Shown: positions 8,120-16,279 of the stretch, piece after piece
Layout: each line of letters begins with the position of its first letter
How positions within the stretch are numbered: the stretch's first letter is position 1
Notes under the pieces: generated by a model
What the model saw: the letters and a program-made list of their open reading frames with translations, nothing else
The model's database searches: none
Told to the model about the DNA's origin: nothing
NCBI GenBank assembly: GCA_014649575.1
Contig: BMTH01000003.1
Coordinates: forward strand, 434,001 to 498,000
Direction of reading: 5' to 3'
Source: Streptomyces griseoincarnatus
GTDB lineage: Bacteria; Actinomycetota; Actinomycetes; Streptomycetales; Streptomycetaceae
Length of the DNA: 64,000 nucleotides
Translations under genes and position numbers: made by a program

Positions 8120-9514
8120 GTGACCGAGACGACGCACCAGCAGTCCCCGCGCACCGGGGACGGTGACCGCAGCCCGGAGTACCGGCTGGCCCAGAACGCC
8201 CTCCAGGGGCTGCGCCAGGACCTGTTCCACGACCCCTTCGCCTACCGCCCGCTGGGGCGCCGTCCCGCGGACGGCCCGCTCCTGCGCCGGCTGCCCGCGC
8301 GGATGCGCACGGCCGCGGAGCGCCTCCCGCACGCGGTGGTGGGGGCGATCGCGCTGCTCACCCTGATGGTCGGCGCCGTCTCCGGCAGCGAGCCGGGCGG
8401 CGACGGGCGGGCCCTGCTGGCCGGACTGCTGTGCGCGGTCCCCGTGGTCGTCACCCTGTCCCGGCCGGTCGGCGCGTTCTGGCTGTCCCTCGCGTCGGGC
8501 CCGCTGACCGCGCTGCTCAACGGCGCCGGGTCCGACTGGCCGTGGATGCCCGGCTCGTTCGTCTCCCACCTCACCGTCCTGGTGGTGGTGGCGCTGCGCA
8601 CCCGGCCCCGCACCGCCGTGTGGATGTGGGGCGTCACCGCCCTGTACGCCGTGTTCGGGGACATCATCTTCGGCGGGTCGTACTACTACTCCAACGGCGC
8701 CCCGATGCTGGTCCTCTCGGCGTTCGCCCTGCTCCTGGTCTGTCTCTGGCACGTCCGGCACACCGCGCAGCAGGAGGTCACCGCCCAGCAGACGGTCACC
8801 GCGCAGGAGCGGTCCCGGCGTACGCTGCTGGAGGAGCGCACCACCATCGCCCGCGAGCTGCACGACGTGGTGGCTCACCACATGTCGGTGGTCGCCATCC
8901 AGGCCGAGGCCGCGCCGTACCGGGTGGAGAACCCGCCGGAGGAGCTGGAACGCGCCTTCGCCACCATCCGGGAGAACGCCGTCGCCGCCCTCACCGAGCT
9001 GCGCCGCATCCTCGGCGTGGTCCGCGCCGAGGACTACGAGGCTCCCGACGCCCCGCAGCCCACCCTCGCCGACCTGGACGCCCTCCTGGTCAACGTGCGG
9101 GGCGCCGGGCTGACCGTGGAGAAGGTGGTGACCGGCGCGGTGCGGGAGCTGCCGCAGGGCGTGGAGCTGTCTGCGTACCGGATCGTGCAGGAGGCGCTGA
9201 GCAACAGCCTGCGGCACGCGCCCGGCGCGAGCGCCCGCGTGGAGATCGGGTACGTCCTCGGCGGTCTGGGGGTCCGGGTCGTCAACGGCCCGATGCCCGA
9301 GGCGAGCCTGGCGAAGCCCACCCGTCACCCGGCCACCGCCCCTGACGGAGGGCTTCGCCCGCCTTCTCCGATCGGCGCCGGTCACGGCATCACCGGCATG
9401 CGGGAGCGGGTCGCCATGCTGGACGGCGAGATGACCGCCGGGCCGACCGAGGACGGCGGCTACGAGGTCGCGGTGTTCCTGCCGGTCGCCGCGGTGAACG
9501 AGGGTGACGCATGA
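8120..9514 (+). CDS. NarL-type sensor histidine kinase (paralogue)
   Basis: A 464-residue membrane histidine kinase, paralogous to the one ending at 7345. Hydrophobic helices lie at about residues 72-210. The phosphoacceptor box TIARELHDVVAHHMSVV has His248. The N box is EALSNSLRHAPGA and the G box is GHGITGMRERVAMLDG. A low-complexity insert lies between the N and G boxes and includes the repeated-looking HPATAPDGGLRPPSPIG. I chose GTG 8120 because a -10-like TACCGT lies 6 nt before it. The frame stays open back to 8033, but that extension looks non-coding. It overlaps its response regulator by ATGA. Confidence 0.93.
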   Translation: MTETTHQQSPRTGDGDRSPEYRLAQNALQGLRQDLFHDPFAYRPLGRRPADGPLLRRLPARMRTAAERLPHAVVGAIALLTLMVGAVSGSEPGGDGRALLAGLLCAVPVVVTLSRPVGAFWLSLASGPLTALLNGAGSDWPWMPGSFVSHLTVLVVVALRTRPRTAVWMWGVTALYAVFGDIIFGGSYYYSNGAPMLVLSAFALLLVCLWHVRHTAQQEVTAQQTVTAQERSRRTLLEERTTIARELHDVVAHHMSVVAIQAEAAPYRVENPPEELERAFATIRENAVAALTELRRILGVVRAEDYEAPDAPQPTLADLDALLVNVRGAGLTVEKVVTGAVRELPQGVELSAYRIVQEALSNSLRHAPGASARVEIGYVLGGLGVRVVNGPMPEASLAKPTRHPATAPDGGLRPPSPIGAGHGITGMRERVAMLDGEMTAGPTEDGGYEVAVFLPVAAVNEGDA

Positions 9515-10176
9515 CCATTCGCGTGCTGATCGCGGACGACCAGATGATGGTCCGCGAGGGCTTCTCGGTGCTGCTCAACGCGATGCCGGACATCGAGGTC
9601 GTCGGCGAGGCCGTCAACGGCCGTCAGGCGGTCGACAAGGTCCGCGAACTCGCCCCCGACGTCGTCCTGATGGACATCCGCATGCCGGAGCTGAACGGCA
9701 TCGAGGCGACCCGCGAGATCGTCGCCGCGGACGGCGCGGCCAAGGTGCTGGTCCTGACCACCTTCGACCTCGACGAGTACGTCTACCAGGCGCTGCGCGC
9801 GGGCGCCTCCGGCTTCCTCCTCAAGGACGCCTCCGCCCGCCGGCTCGCCGACGGCGTCCGGGTCGTCGCGGCCGGCGAGGCGCTGCTCGCCCCGTCGGTC
9901 ACCCGGCGGCTGATCACCGAGTTCTCCAAGCTGTCCGACGTGCCCAGGGTGCTGCCGTCCGCGCAGGCCGCGTACGGGGACCTCACCGAGCGGGAGACGG
10001 AGGTGCTGGTGCTGATCGCGCAGGGCCTGTCGAACGCGGAGATCGCCGGACGGCTGGTGGTCGCCGAGTCGACGATCAAGACGCACGTCAGCCGCATCCT
10101 GGTGAAGCTGGGCCTGCGCGACCGCACCCAGGCGGCCGTCTTCGCCTACGAGGCGCGTCTCGTCACGCCGGGCTGA
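9511..10176 (+). CDS. NarL/LuxR-family response regulator (paralogue)
   Basis: A 221-residue response regulator with receiver Asp55 (VVLMDIRMPE) and a C-terminal LuxR HTH (LTERETEVLVLIAQGLSNAEIAGRL, then TIKTHVSRILVKL). It is highly similar to the regulator ending at 8004, indicating tandem duplication of a kinase/regulator pair. It is translationally coupled to the preceding kinase by a 4-bp overlap. No other gene shares this second operon, whereas the first pair is co-transcribed with a hydrolase and an acyltransferase. Confidence 0.95.
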   Translation: MTIRVLIADDQMMVREGFSVLLNAMPDIEVVGEAVNGRQAVDKVRELAPDVVLMDIRMPELNGIEATREIVAADGAAKVLVLTTFDLDEYVYQALRAGASGFLLKDASARRLADGVRVVAAGEALLAPSVTRRLITEFSKLSDVPRVLPSAQAAYGDLTERETEVLVLIAQGLSNAEIAGRLVVAESTIKTHVSRILVKLGLRDRTQAAVFAYEARLVTPG

Positions 10177-10188
10177 GCCGGTGCGGCC

Positions 10189-10194
10189 TAGGGT
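10189..10194 (+). promoter_or_regulatory. -10 box of VOC gene (leaderless)
   Basis: TAGGGT lies 7 nt before the ATG at 10202. No Shine-Dalgarno is present between them, consistent with leaderless transcription. Confidence 0.5.
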
Positions 10195-10201
10195 GAGGCG
10201 C

Positions 10202-10636
10202 ATGGAACAGCGCATCACCCTGATCACGCTGGGCGTCACCGGCCTCGCCCGCTCGAAGGCCTTCTACGAGGCGTTGGGCTGGCGGGGCCAGGAGGTCCAG
10301 GAGACGGTCTTCTTCCAGGCGGGCGGTCTCGGACTGGTCCTGTGGGGCCGGGAGAAGCTGGCCCGGGACTCCGGCCTCGCCCCCGGGACACCGGGCGGCT
10401 TCGGCGGCATCGTCCTCGCGCACAACGTCCGCTCCGACGCCGAGGTCGACGAGCTGCTCGCGGCGGCCGACCTGGCCGGGGGCACGGTCACCAAGCCGGC
10501 CGTGTTCAACGAGATCGGCTTCTACTCCGGCGTCTTCACCGACCCCGACGGCCACGCCTGGGAGGTCGCCCACAACCCCGGCCTCCCGCTCGCCGAGGAC
10601 GGCACGGTCACCCTCCCCGACTTCGGCGCCGCCTGA
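10202..10636 (+). CDS. VOC / glyoxalase-like protein
   Basis: A 144-residue single-unit vicinal-oxygen-chelate protein. It opens with ITLITLGVTGLARSKAFYEALGW and ends with GFYSGVFTDPDGHAWEVAHNP, the classical VOC beta-strand signature with possible metal ligands (Glu/His of HAWEVAHN). The substrate cannot be told: members include dioxygenases, glyoxalases and antibiotic-binding proteins. The ATG at 10202 is preferred to the in-frame GTG at 10181 because a -10-like TAGGGT sits 7 nt upstream and family members start close to this point. Flanking genes give no functional link. Confidence 0.88.
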   Translation: MEQRITLITLGVTGLARSKAFYEALGWRGQEVQETVFFQAGGLGLVLWGREKLARDSGLAPGTPGGFGGIVLAHNVRSDAEVDELLAAADLAGGTVTKPAVFNEIGFYSGVFTDPDGHAWEVAHNPGLPLAEDGTVTLPDFGAA

Positions 10637-10678
10637 CGGACCGCCCGGCACCCCTGGTCAGAGGGAGGGGCGGCGGAC

Positions 10679-10684
10679 TACCGT
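10679..10684 (+). promoter_or_regulatory. -10 box of P450 gene (leaderless)
   Basis: TACCGT ends 6 nt before the ATG at 10691, with no ribosome binding site in between. Confidence 0.5.
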
Positions 10685-10690
10685 CCGTCC

Positions 10691-11911
10691 ATGGCAGTCG
10701 CTTCCGACCTCGCATTCGACCCGTGGGACCCCGCGTTCGTCGCCGACCCGTACCCCGCCTACGCCGAGCTGCGGGAACAGGGCCGGGTACGGTACTTCGA
10801 GCCGACCGACCAGTGGCTGGTCGCCCACCACGCGGACGTCTCGGCGCTGTTGCGCGACCGGCGCCTGGGGCGCACCTACCTGCACCGGTTCAGCCACGAG
10901 GAGTTCGGCCGCACCCCGCCCCCGCCGGAGCACGAGCCGTTCCACACGCTCAACGACCACGGCATGCTCGACCTCGAACCGCCGGACCACACCCGCATCC
11001 GCCGCCTGGTGTCCAAGGCGTTCACCCCGCGCACGGTCGAGCGCCTGCGGCCGTACGTGCGCACGCTCGCCGACGAGCTGGTGGCGGGCCTCGTCGAAGC
11101 GGGCGGCGGCGACCTGCTGCGGGACGTCGCCGAGCCGCTGCCGGTCGCGGTGATCGCGGAGATGCTGGGCATCCCTGAGTCCGACCGCGCGCCGCTGCGC
11201 CCCTGGTCGGCGGACATCTGCGGGATGTACGAGCTGAACCCGTCCGAGGAGGCCGCGGCGAAGGCGGTCCGCGCGTCGGCCGAGTTCTCGGACTACCTGC
11301 GCGACCTGATCGCCGAGCGCCGCAAGAACCCCGGCGACGACCTGATCTCCGGTCTGATCGCCGCCCACGACGAGGGCGACCGGCTCACCGAGCAGGAGAT
11401 GATCTCCACCTGTGTCCTGCTGCTCAACGCGGGCCACGAGGCGACCGTGAACTCGACGGTCAACGGCTGGTGGGCGCTGTTCCGCCACCCCGACCAGCTC
11501 GCCGCCCTGCGCGCCGACCACTCCCTCGTCCCCACCGCCGTCGAGGAGCTGATGCGCTTCGACACCCCGCTCCAGCTCTTCGAACGCTGGGTACTGGACG
11601 AGATCGAGATCGACGGCCAGGTGATCCCGCGCGGCGCGGAGATCGCGATGCTGTTCGGCTCCGCCAACCACGACCCGGCCGTCTTCGCCGACCCGTCCCG
11701 CCTGGACCTCGCCCGCCGCGACAACCCGCACATCTCGTTCAGCGCGGGCATCCACTACTGCATCGGCGCGCCCCTGGCCCGCATCGAACTGGCCGCCTCG
11801 ATGACAGCCCTCCTGGAGCGGGCCCCCACCCTCCGTCCGGCCGCGGAGCCGGTCCGCAAGCCGAACTTCGTGATCCGGGGGCTGGAGGGGCTGGCCGTGG
11901 AACTGGGTTGA
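10691..11911 (+). CDS. Cytochrome P450
   Basis: A 406-residue soluble class I bacterial P450 (CYP105/107-like size). Features: the ELREQGRVRYFEP start region, C-helix DHTRIRRLVSKAFTPR, I-helix oxygen-activation motif AGHEAT, the ExxR pair region EELMRF, and the heme-binding loop FSAGIHYCIGAPLAR with Cys357 as iron ligand. It needs a separate ferredoxin and reductase, neither of which is next door. It stands alone between a VOC gene and a convergent ABC exporter, so there is no biosynthetic cluster to suggest a substrate. The transcript appears leaderless. Confidence 0.95.
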   Translation: MAVASDLAFDPWDPAFVADPYPAYAELREQGRVRYFEPTDQWLVAHHADVSALLRDRRLGRTYLHRFSHEEFGRTPPPPEHEPFHTLNDHGMLDLEPPDHTRIRRLVSKAFTPRTVERLRPYVRTLADELVAGLVEAGGGDLLRDVAEPLPVAVIAEMLGIPESDRAPLRPWSADICGMYELNPSEEAAAKAVRASAEFSDYLRDLIAERRKNPGDDLISGLIAAHDEGDRLTEQEMISTCVLLLNAGHEATVNSTVNGWWALFRHPDQLAALRADHSLVPTAVEELMRFDTPLQLFERWVLDEIEIDGQVIPRGAEIAMLFGSANHDPAVFADPSRLDLARRDNPHISFSAGIHYCIGAPLARIELAASMTALLERAPTLRPAAEPVRKPNFVIRGLEGLAVELG

Positions 11912-11942
11912 TCATCCGCCCGGCTGATCAGCACCATGACGG

Positions 11943-13604
11943 CTACTTCGTCTCCAGGTCCCGCCGGCGGAAGCCGGTCAGGCCCAGCCACACCAGGGCG
12001 GCGGCGACGAGGGTCAGCAGGAACAGCGGGGTCCAGTCCATGCCGGCGGCGGGCAGGCGGGGGATGTGGCCGAAGGGGGAGAGGTTGTTCATCCAGTCCG
12101 GGAACTGGAGGATCTGGCCGAGATAGCCGGCCACGAACGCGTACACCGGCACGACCCAGGCCGTCTGGCTCGCCCGGGGGAACCAGCCGAAGAGGACCAC
12201 CGCCACGCCGACCGTGACCCACAGGGCCGGTGCGTACGCGAGGGCCGCGCCCGTCAGGTCGGGCACCAGCCCGGCGTCACCGGTCGAGGCCGCCCCGGCC
12301 AGGCCGAAGCCGAGCCCGGCCAGCAGCAGGACGACCGTGCCGCCGCCCATGGCCACGGCGAGATGACCGCCGACCCAGCGGGAGCGTGAGAGGCCGGTGG
12401 CGAGCAGGGGCTCGGCGCGGCCCGCCGTCTCCTCGGACCGGGGCCGCAGGGCCGCCATCACGACGTACACCGACGCCACGACCGTCAGGACGACCATGAC
12501 CATCGAGGCGAAGGACTCGGCGACGCTCGCCCCGCCGATGCGCTCCAGGGCCTCCTCGATCTCGTCGATGCCCGCCAGCATCTCCTCGGCGTCCCCGAGG
12601 ATCGACCCGTACATCGCGCCCATCAGGAACAGGCCGGCGCCGAAACCGGCCAGCAGGCCCCGGTGCAGGCGCAGGGCGAAGCCGAGCGGTGTGGTGAGCG
12701 CGGCGGAGGCGGTGGGGCTGCCCGGTTTCTGCGGACGCAGCCCCGCGCCCACGTCCCGGCGGGTGGAGAGCCAGAAGCCCGCGGCCGAGCACCCCGCCGC
12801 GCACAGCAGGCACAGCAGCAGCGGCCACCAGCGGTTGTCGACGTACGGGTAGCTGCGCTGCACCCAGCCGATCGGGGACAGCCAGGACAGGGTGTCGTTC
12901 GTGCCGCTGTCGCCGGCGGCGCGCAGCACGTAGGCGATGCCGATGACCGCGAGCGCCGTTCCGGACGCGCCGCGCGTGTGCGCGGTGAACTGGACGGTGA
13001 CCGCGGCGACGGCGGCGAAGACGAGACCGGCGGCGGCGTGGGCGGAGCCGTAGACCAGCGAGCCCGCCGTGTCGATGCCCTCCATCCCCAGACCGGCCAG
13101 GCCGAGGGCCAGCAGCAGGGCGAGTGCGAGGTTGGCCAGGGTGGCGACGGCCAGGGCGGCGGCGAGGTGGGCGTGCCGGCCGACGACGGTCGAGCGCACC
13201 AGTTCGGCGCGGCCCGTCTCCTCCTCCGCGCGGGTGTGCCGCGTGACGATCAGCACGCTCATGAGGCCGACGAGGACGGCCGTGAAGCCGATCATCTGGT
13301 GGCTGAGGATGGAGCCGAAGCCGTCGTCGGTGAGGTAGTGGCGGGGGCCGGACATGGCCAGACCGGCCGGGCTGTCCACGCTCTTGACGGCGTTCGCCCG
13401 GTCCTCGGGGTCGCTGTAGAGCGTCCTGAAGCTGTTCGCCGTCATGAGGGTGGAGAGGAACAGGGCCAGGATCCACACCGGGAGCCGGACCCGGTCCCGG
13501 CGCAGGGCGAAGCGGATCAGGGTCCTCGTGCCGGCCAGCGCGTTGCCGCCCGCGACCGGTGCGGCGGGCGCACGGGTGCCGGGGTCGGCGGTGACGGAGG
13601 TCAT
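11943..13604 (-). CDS. ABC-2-type exporter permease (large, antibiotic-exporter type)
   Basis: A 553-residue integral membrane protein with roughly twelve hydrophobic helices in two similar halves. Each half contains an [23 protein letters not shown] or [20 protein letters not shown] segment. This EE(T)GRAE(L/P)L repeat is typical of the TnrB/polyketide-antibiotic exporter permeases of Streptomyces. I placed the start at ATG 13604 ([10 protein letters not shown]), overlapping the ATPase stop by 4 bp, although the frame stays open further upstream. With the ATPase it should form an efflux pump. The divergent regulator at 14640 probably senses the exported compound. Confidence 0.92.
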   Translation of the reverse strand: MTSVTADPGTRAPAAPVAGGNALAGTRTLIRFALRRDRVRLPVWILALFLSTLMTANSFRTLYSDPEDRANAVKSVDSPAGLAMSGPRHYLTDDGFGSILSHQMIGFTAVLVGLMSVLIVTRHTRAEEETGRAELVRSTVVGRHAHLAAALAVATLANLALALLLALGLAGLGMEGIDTAGSLVYGSAHAAAGLVFAAVAAVTVQFTAHTRGASGTALAVIGIAYVLRAAGDSGTNDTLSWLSPIGWVQRSYPYVDNRWWPLLLCLLCAAGCSAAGFWLSTRRDVGAGLRPQKPGSPTASAALTTPLGFALRLHRGLLAGFGAGLFLMGAMYGSILGDAEEMLAGIDEIEEALERIGGASVAESFASMVMVVLTVVASVYVVMAALRPRSEETAGRAEPLLATGLSRSRWVGGHLAVAMGGGTVVLLLAGLGFGLAGAASTGDAGLVPDLTGAALAYAPALWVTVGVAVVLFGWFPRASQTAWVVPVYAFVAGYLGQILQFPDWMNNLSPFGHIPRLPAAGMDWTPLFLLTLVAAALVWLGLTGFRRRDLETK

Positions 13605-14566
13605 CGCGGCTCTCCGTTCGTGCCCTGTCCTGTGGTGTGCCCGTCGGCGCCGGCGCCGTGCCCGTTGGCGGCCAGCTCGTCGCCGTAGTGGCGCAGCATC
13701 AGCTCCTCCAGGGTGGGCGGATGGCTGACCAGGCTGCGGACGCCGAGGTCGGTGAGCGCGCGGACGGCGGCGCCGACCTGGGCGCCGTCGACGGTGAAGC
13801 GGATCCGGCCGGTGGCCTCGTCGACGGTCCGCAGGTCGTGGACGCCGGGCAGACGGGCGAGGTCCGCGGCGGGCCGTTCGGTCTCCGCCTCGACGGTGGT
13901 GCGGGTCAGATGACGCAGCTCGCCGAGGGTGCCGGACTGGACGGTCCGGCCCTGGCGGACGATGCTCACCCGGTCGGCGAGCTTCTCCACCTGGGCCAGG
14001 ATGTGGCTGGAGAGCAGCACGGTCCGGCCGGCCGCCTTGGCCTCGGCGATGACGTCCTGGAAGACGACCTCCATCAGCGGGTCGAGCCCCGCGGTCGGCT
14101 CGTCGAGCAGCAGCAGCTCGGCGTCGGAGGCGAGCGCGGCGACGATGGCGACCTTCTGCCGGTTGCCCTTGGAGTAGGCGCGGCCCTTCTTGGTCGGGTC
14201 GAGGTCGAACCGCTCGACGAGTTCGGCGCGGCGCCGCTCGTCGAGCCCGCCGCGCAGCCGGGCCAGCAGGTCGATGGCCTCGCCGCCGGTCAGCCCCGGC
14301 CACAGCTCCACGTCACCGGGGACGTAGGCGATGCGGCGGTGCAGCGCCACGGCGTCGCGCCACGGATCCTGCCCCAGCACCTCGGCGGTGCCGGAGTCGG
14401 CGCGCAGCAGACCGAGCAGCACGCGGATGGTGGTCGACTTGCCGGCGCCGTTGGGGCCGAGGAAGCCGTGGACCTCGCCGGTCCCGACGGTCAGGTCGAG
14501 CCCGTCCAGTGCGTGGGTCCGGCCGAACGACTTGCGCAGCCCGGACACGGAGATGGCCTTCGTCAT
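13601..14566 (-). CDS. ABC transporter ATP-binding protein
   Basis: A 321-residue ABC ATPase of the drug-resistance (DrrA/CcmA-like) group. Walker [10 protein letters not shown] is at residues 37-45. The signature is degenerate ([11 protein letters not shown] in place of LSGGQ), Walker B is [12 protein letters not shown], and an H-loop SSHIL follows. A C-terminal regulatory region of about 90 residues follows, ending in a Gly/His-rich tail. It is the first gene of the exporter operon. Its start faces the regulator gene across a 73-bp spacer holding palindromes. Confidence 0.94.
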   Translation of the reverse strand: MTKAISVSGLRKSFGRTHALDGLDLTVGTGEVHGFLGPNGAGKSTTIRVLLGLLRADSGTAEVLGQDPWRDAVALHRRIAYVPGDVELWPGLTGGEAIDLLARLRGGLDERRRAELVERFDLDPTKKGRAYSKGNRQKVAIVAALASDAELLLLDEPTAGLDPLMEVVFQDVIAEAKAAGRTVLLSSHILAQVEKLADRVSIVRQGRTVQSGTLGELRHLTRTTVEAETERPAADLARLPGVHDLRTVDEATGRIRFTVDGAQVGAAVRALTDLGVRSLVSHPPTLEELMLRHYGDELAANGHGAGADGHTTGQGTNGEPR

Positions 14567-14578
14567 GCCTGGGAACGT

Positions 14579-14623
14579 ACGCTTCGTTCACGGATTTGTG
14601 AAGTTAAGGAAGCGTATAAACGC
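14579..14623. promoter_or_regulatory. Divergent operator between exporter and regulator
   Basis: Three nested or adjacent inverted repeats: ACGCTTC (14579-14585) with GAAGCGT (14609-14615); inside them TTCAC-N6-GTGAA (14587-14602); and GCGTATAAACGC (14612-14623). The spacer is AT-rich compared with its surroundings. By position this is the likely binding site of the MarR/GbsR-type regulator at 14640, controlling both directions. Confidence 0.6.
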
Positions 14624-14639
14624 TGACTAGACTGAACCG

Positions 14640-15218
14640 GTGGTGCCTGAGCAGGGGAAAGGGTCGGACATGGCGGAACCGGGCGGGACGGTCCGGGACC
14701 CGGAGGCGGTCTCGCGGTTCGTGGAGAACTTCGCGGCGCAGTTGGTGGAGGCCGGGCTGCCGCGGATGCCCGCCCGCGTCTTCGTGGCCCTGCTCGCCTC
14801 CGACGACGGCGTCCTGACCTCCGCCGAGCTGAGTGAACGGCTCAGGATCTCACCGGCCGCGGTGTCGGGGGCGGTGCGCTACATGGCGCGCCAGCACATG
14901 GTGTCCCGCGAGCGTGAACCGGGCTCCCGCCGGGAGCGCTACCGGGTCCACGGCGAGCAGTGGTACGAGGCCCTCACCAATCGCGAGGCCGTCATCAGGC
15001 GCTGGGAGGGGGCCCTGCGGGAAGGCATCGCCAGTCTGGGACGGGACACCCCGGCAGGCCGGCGGCTGGCGGAGACGCTGGCCTTCTTCGAGTTCATGGA
15101 GAAGGAGCTCGAGGCGATGATGGAGCGCTGGCACGGGCACCGGCGGAACCTGTTCGGCGATGCCGGGGAAGACCCGGGAGCAGCCCCCGGGCAGCGGCCG
15201 GTCCGGCACGACGAGTGA
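14640..15218 (+). CDS. MarR/GbsR-type transcriptional regulator
   Basis: A 192-residue winged-helix regulator. The DNA-binding core runs from about residue 30 to 110 and includes LPRMPARVFVALLASDDGVLTSAELSERL, the recognition helix region ISPAAVSGAVRYMARQHMV, and the wing SREREPGSRRERYRV. The C-terminal helical part (FFEFMEKELEAMMERW) probably dimerises. GTG 14640 lies 6 nt after a -10-like TAGACT (14628-14633), supporting a leaderless start there. ATG 14670, with GGGAAAGGG upstream, is the alternative. It is divergent from an ABC exporter operon and probably represses it. Confidence 0.88.
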   Translation: MVPEQGKGSDMAEPGGTVRDPEAVSRFVENFAAQLVEAGLPRMPARVFVALLASDDGVLTSAELSERLRISPAAVSGAVRYMARQHMVSREREPGSRRERYRVHGEQWYEALTNREAVIRRWEGALREGIASLGRDTPAGRRLAETLAFFEFMEKELEAMMERWHGHRRNLFGDAGEDPGAAPGQRPVRHDE

Positions 15219-15232
15219 CGTCCGGAGGTGAC

Positions 15233-16093
15233 TCACCCCGGCACCGTCAGCCCCCAGGCCCCCTCCCGCACCTCCCACGTCCGCGTCCGCACCGGCCCCG
15301 ACACCACCGCGTCCGCCCGGTAGCGGAAATGCGCGCCCGACACGGTGACCGTGCGGCCCTCCGCCGACAGGGGGGACGCCTCCGCACCGACCGAGGCCGG
15401 GCGGACCTCGACGTGGGCCGTGCCCGGGGCGCCGGGGACGACCGAGACGGCCTCCACCGACTGGTGCAGGTCGACGAGCGTCTCCCCGTCCACCTCCACC
15501 CGCAGCCGCGTCGGCCCCGACCCCGGCGTGGCGGGCGGCCGGGCGGGCGCCAGCGTGCGCACCAGGGAGCGGCAGGTCCGCAGCCACGGGTGGGTCACCC
15601 CGTCGGCGGAGTCCCGCTCGGGGGACGGCGAGCCCAGCGGAGGGATCCGCAGCGCGCCCAGCACCACCCCGTCGCTGTCGTCGACCAGCAGGTCCATCCG
15701 GCGCTCCGCCCCGTCCAGCACGGCCCGCGCCGCGGCCACCGCCCCCGACGGGACGCCCAGCGACCGGGCGAGCGACACCGCGCCCCCGACCGGCACCAGG
15801 GACAGCGCGCACCCGGCCAGCTCCCGGTGCCGGTGCAGCAGCTCCACCGCGCGCACCAGCGCCCGGTCGTCGCCCACCACCACCGGACGGCGTGAGCCGC
15901 GCCGGGCCAGCGCCCGGGCGAACTCCTCCGGGCCGTCCGGCAGACACACCTTCGCGCCGGCCGCACCGGCGCGGAGCACGTCCCGCGCGATCCGGACCGA
16001 CTCGCCGTCCGCCCGCCGGGCGACCGGATCGATGACCACCAGGAGCTGATCGGACGTCGCGGAAGATGTCCCGGATGTCGCCACCTCGGCCAT
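15233..16093 (-). CDS. Diacylglycerol-kinase-like protein with degenerate catalytic motif
   Basis: A 286-residue protein of the DAGK/sphingosine-kinase fold: LLVVIDPVARR at the N-terminus, then VVVGDDRALVRAVELLHRH where active enzymes carry a GGDGTxxE motif, followed by LSLVPVGGAVSLARSLGVP in the place of PxGTxNDxAR. Both signature motifs have lost key residues (GGDGT to GDDRA; GTGNDFAR to GGAVSLAR), so it may bind rather than phosphorylate its ligand. The C-terminal half is beta-rich. It lies divergently from purA and tail-to-tail with the exporter regulator. Confidence 0.7.
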   Translation of the reverse strand: MAEVATSGTSSATSDQLLVVIDPVARRADGESVRIARDVLRAGAAGAKVCLPDGPEEFARALARRGSRRPVVVGDDRALVRAVELLHRHRELAGCALSLVPVGGAVSLARSLGVPSGAVAAARAVLDGAERRMDLLVDDSDGVVLGALRIPPLGSPSPERDSADGVTHPWLRTCRSLVRTLAPARPPATPGSGPTRLRVEVDGETLVDLHQSVEAVSVVPGAPGTAHVEVRPASVGAEASPLSAEGRTVTVSGAHFRYRADAVVSGPVRTRTWEVREGAWGLTVPG

Positions 16094-16126
16094 GCCTCGC
16101 TTCCTCGGGTAGCATCTTTGTGCAAG

Positions 16127-16155
16127 AGCCCCTTTGCGCTATTGCGCCAGGGGCT
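16127..16155 (+). promoter_or_regulatory. Hairpin in the purA leader
   Basis: AGCCCC-TTT-GCGC-TATT-GCGC-CA-GGGGCT: two stacked stems with an internal bulge, about 125 nt before the purA start. A -10-like TAGCAT lies at 16110-16115, so the hairpin would be at the very 5' end of the purA mRNA. A second short hairpin GTTGG-CGG-CCAAC follows at about 16175-16187. It could be an attenuator, an mRNA stabiliser or a protein-binding site. It matches no riboswitch class I know. Confidence 0.4.
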
Positions 16156-16279
16156 TCGTCTATTCCGGGGCATCCGGTCCGACGGTTGGCGGCCAACGGT
16201 GGTCGCGGTGCACGCGGCGGAGATCCTCCGTGTGCGCCCCTGACCTTGGACATGCCCCGCCCGGAAGGGGTGTACGCGC

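Noticed and set aside
13604..14303. A longer permease start that would extend it through the ATPase gene to 14303.
   Set aside because: The extension is antisense-frame translation inside the ATPase coding sequence. The ATG at 13604 overlaps the ATPase stop by 4 bp and matches the family N-terminus.
10202..14566. A secondary-metabolite cluster (P450, VOC protein, ABC exporter).
   Set aside because: No scaffold-forming enzyme (PKS, NRPS, terpene cyclase, RiPP) lies near, the genes are in separate transcription units, and intervening sequence is ordinary core chromosome.
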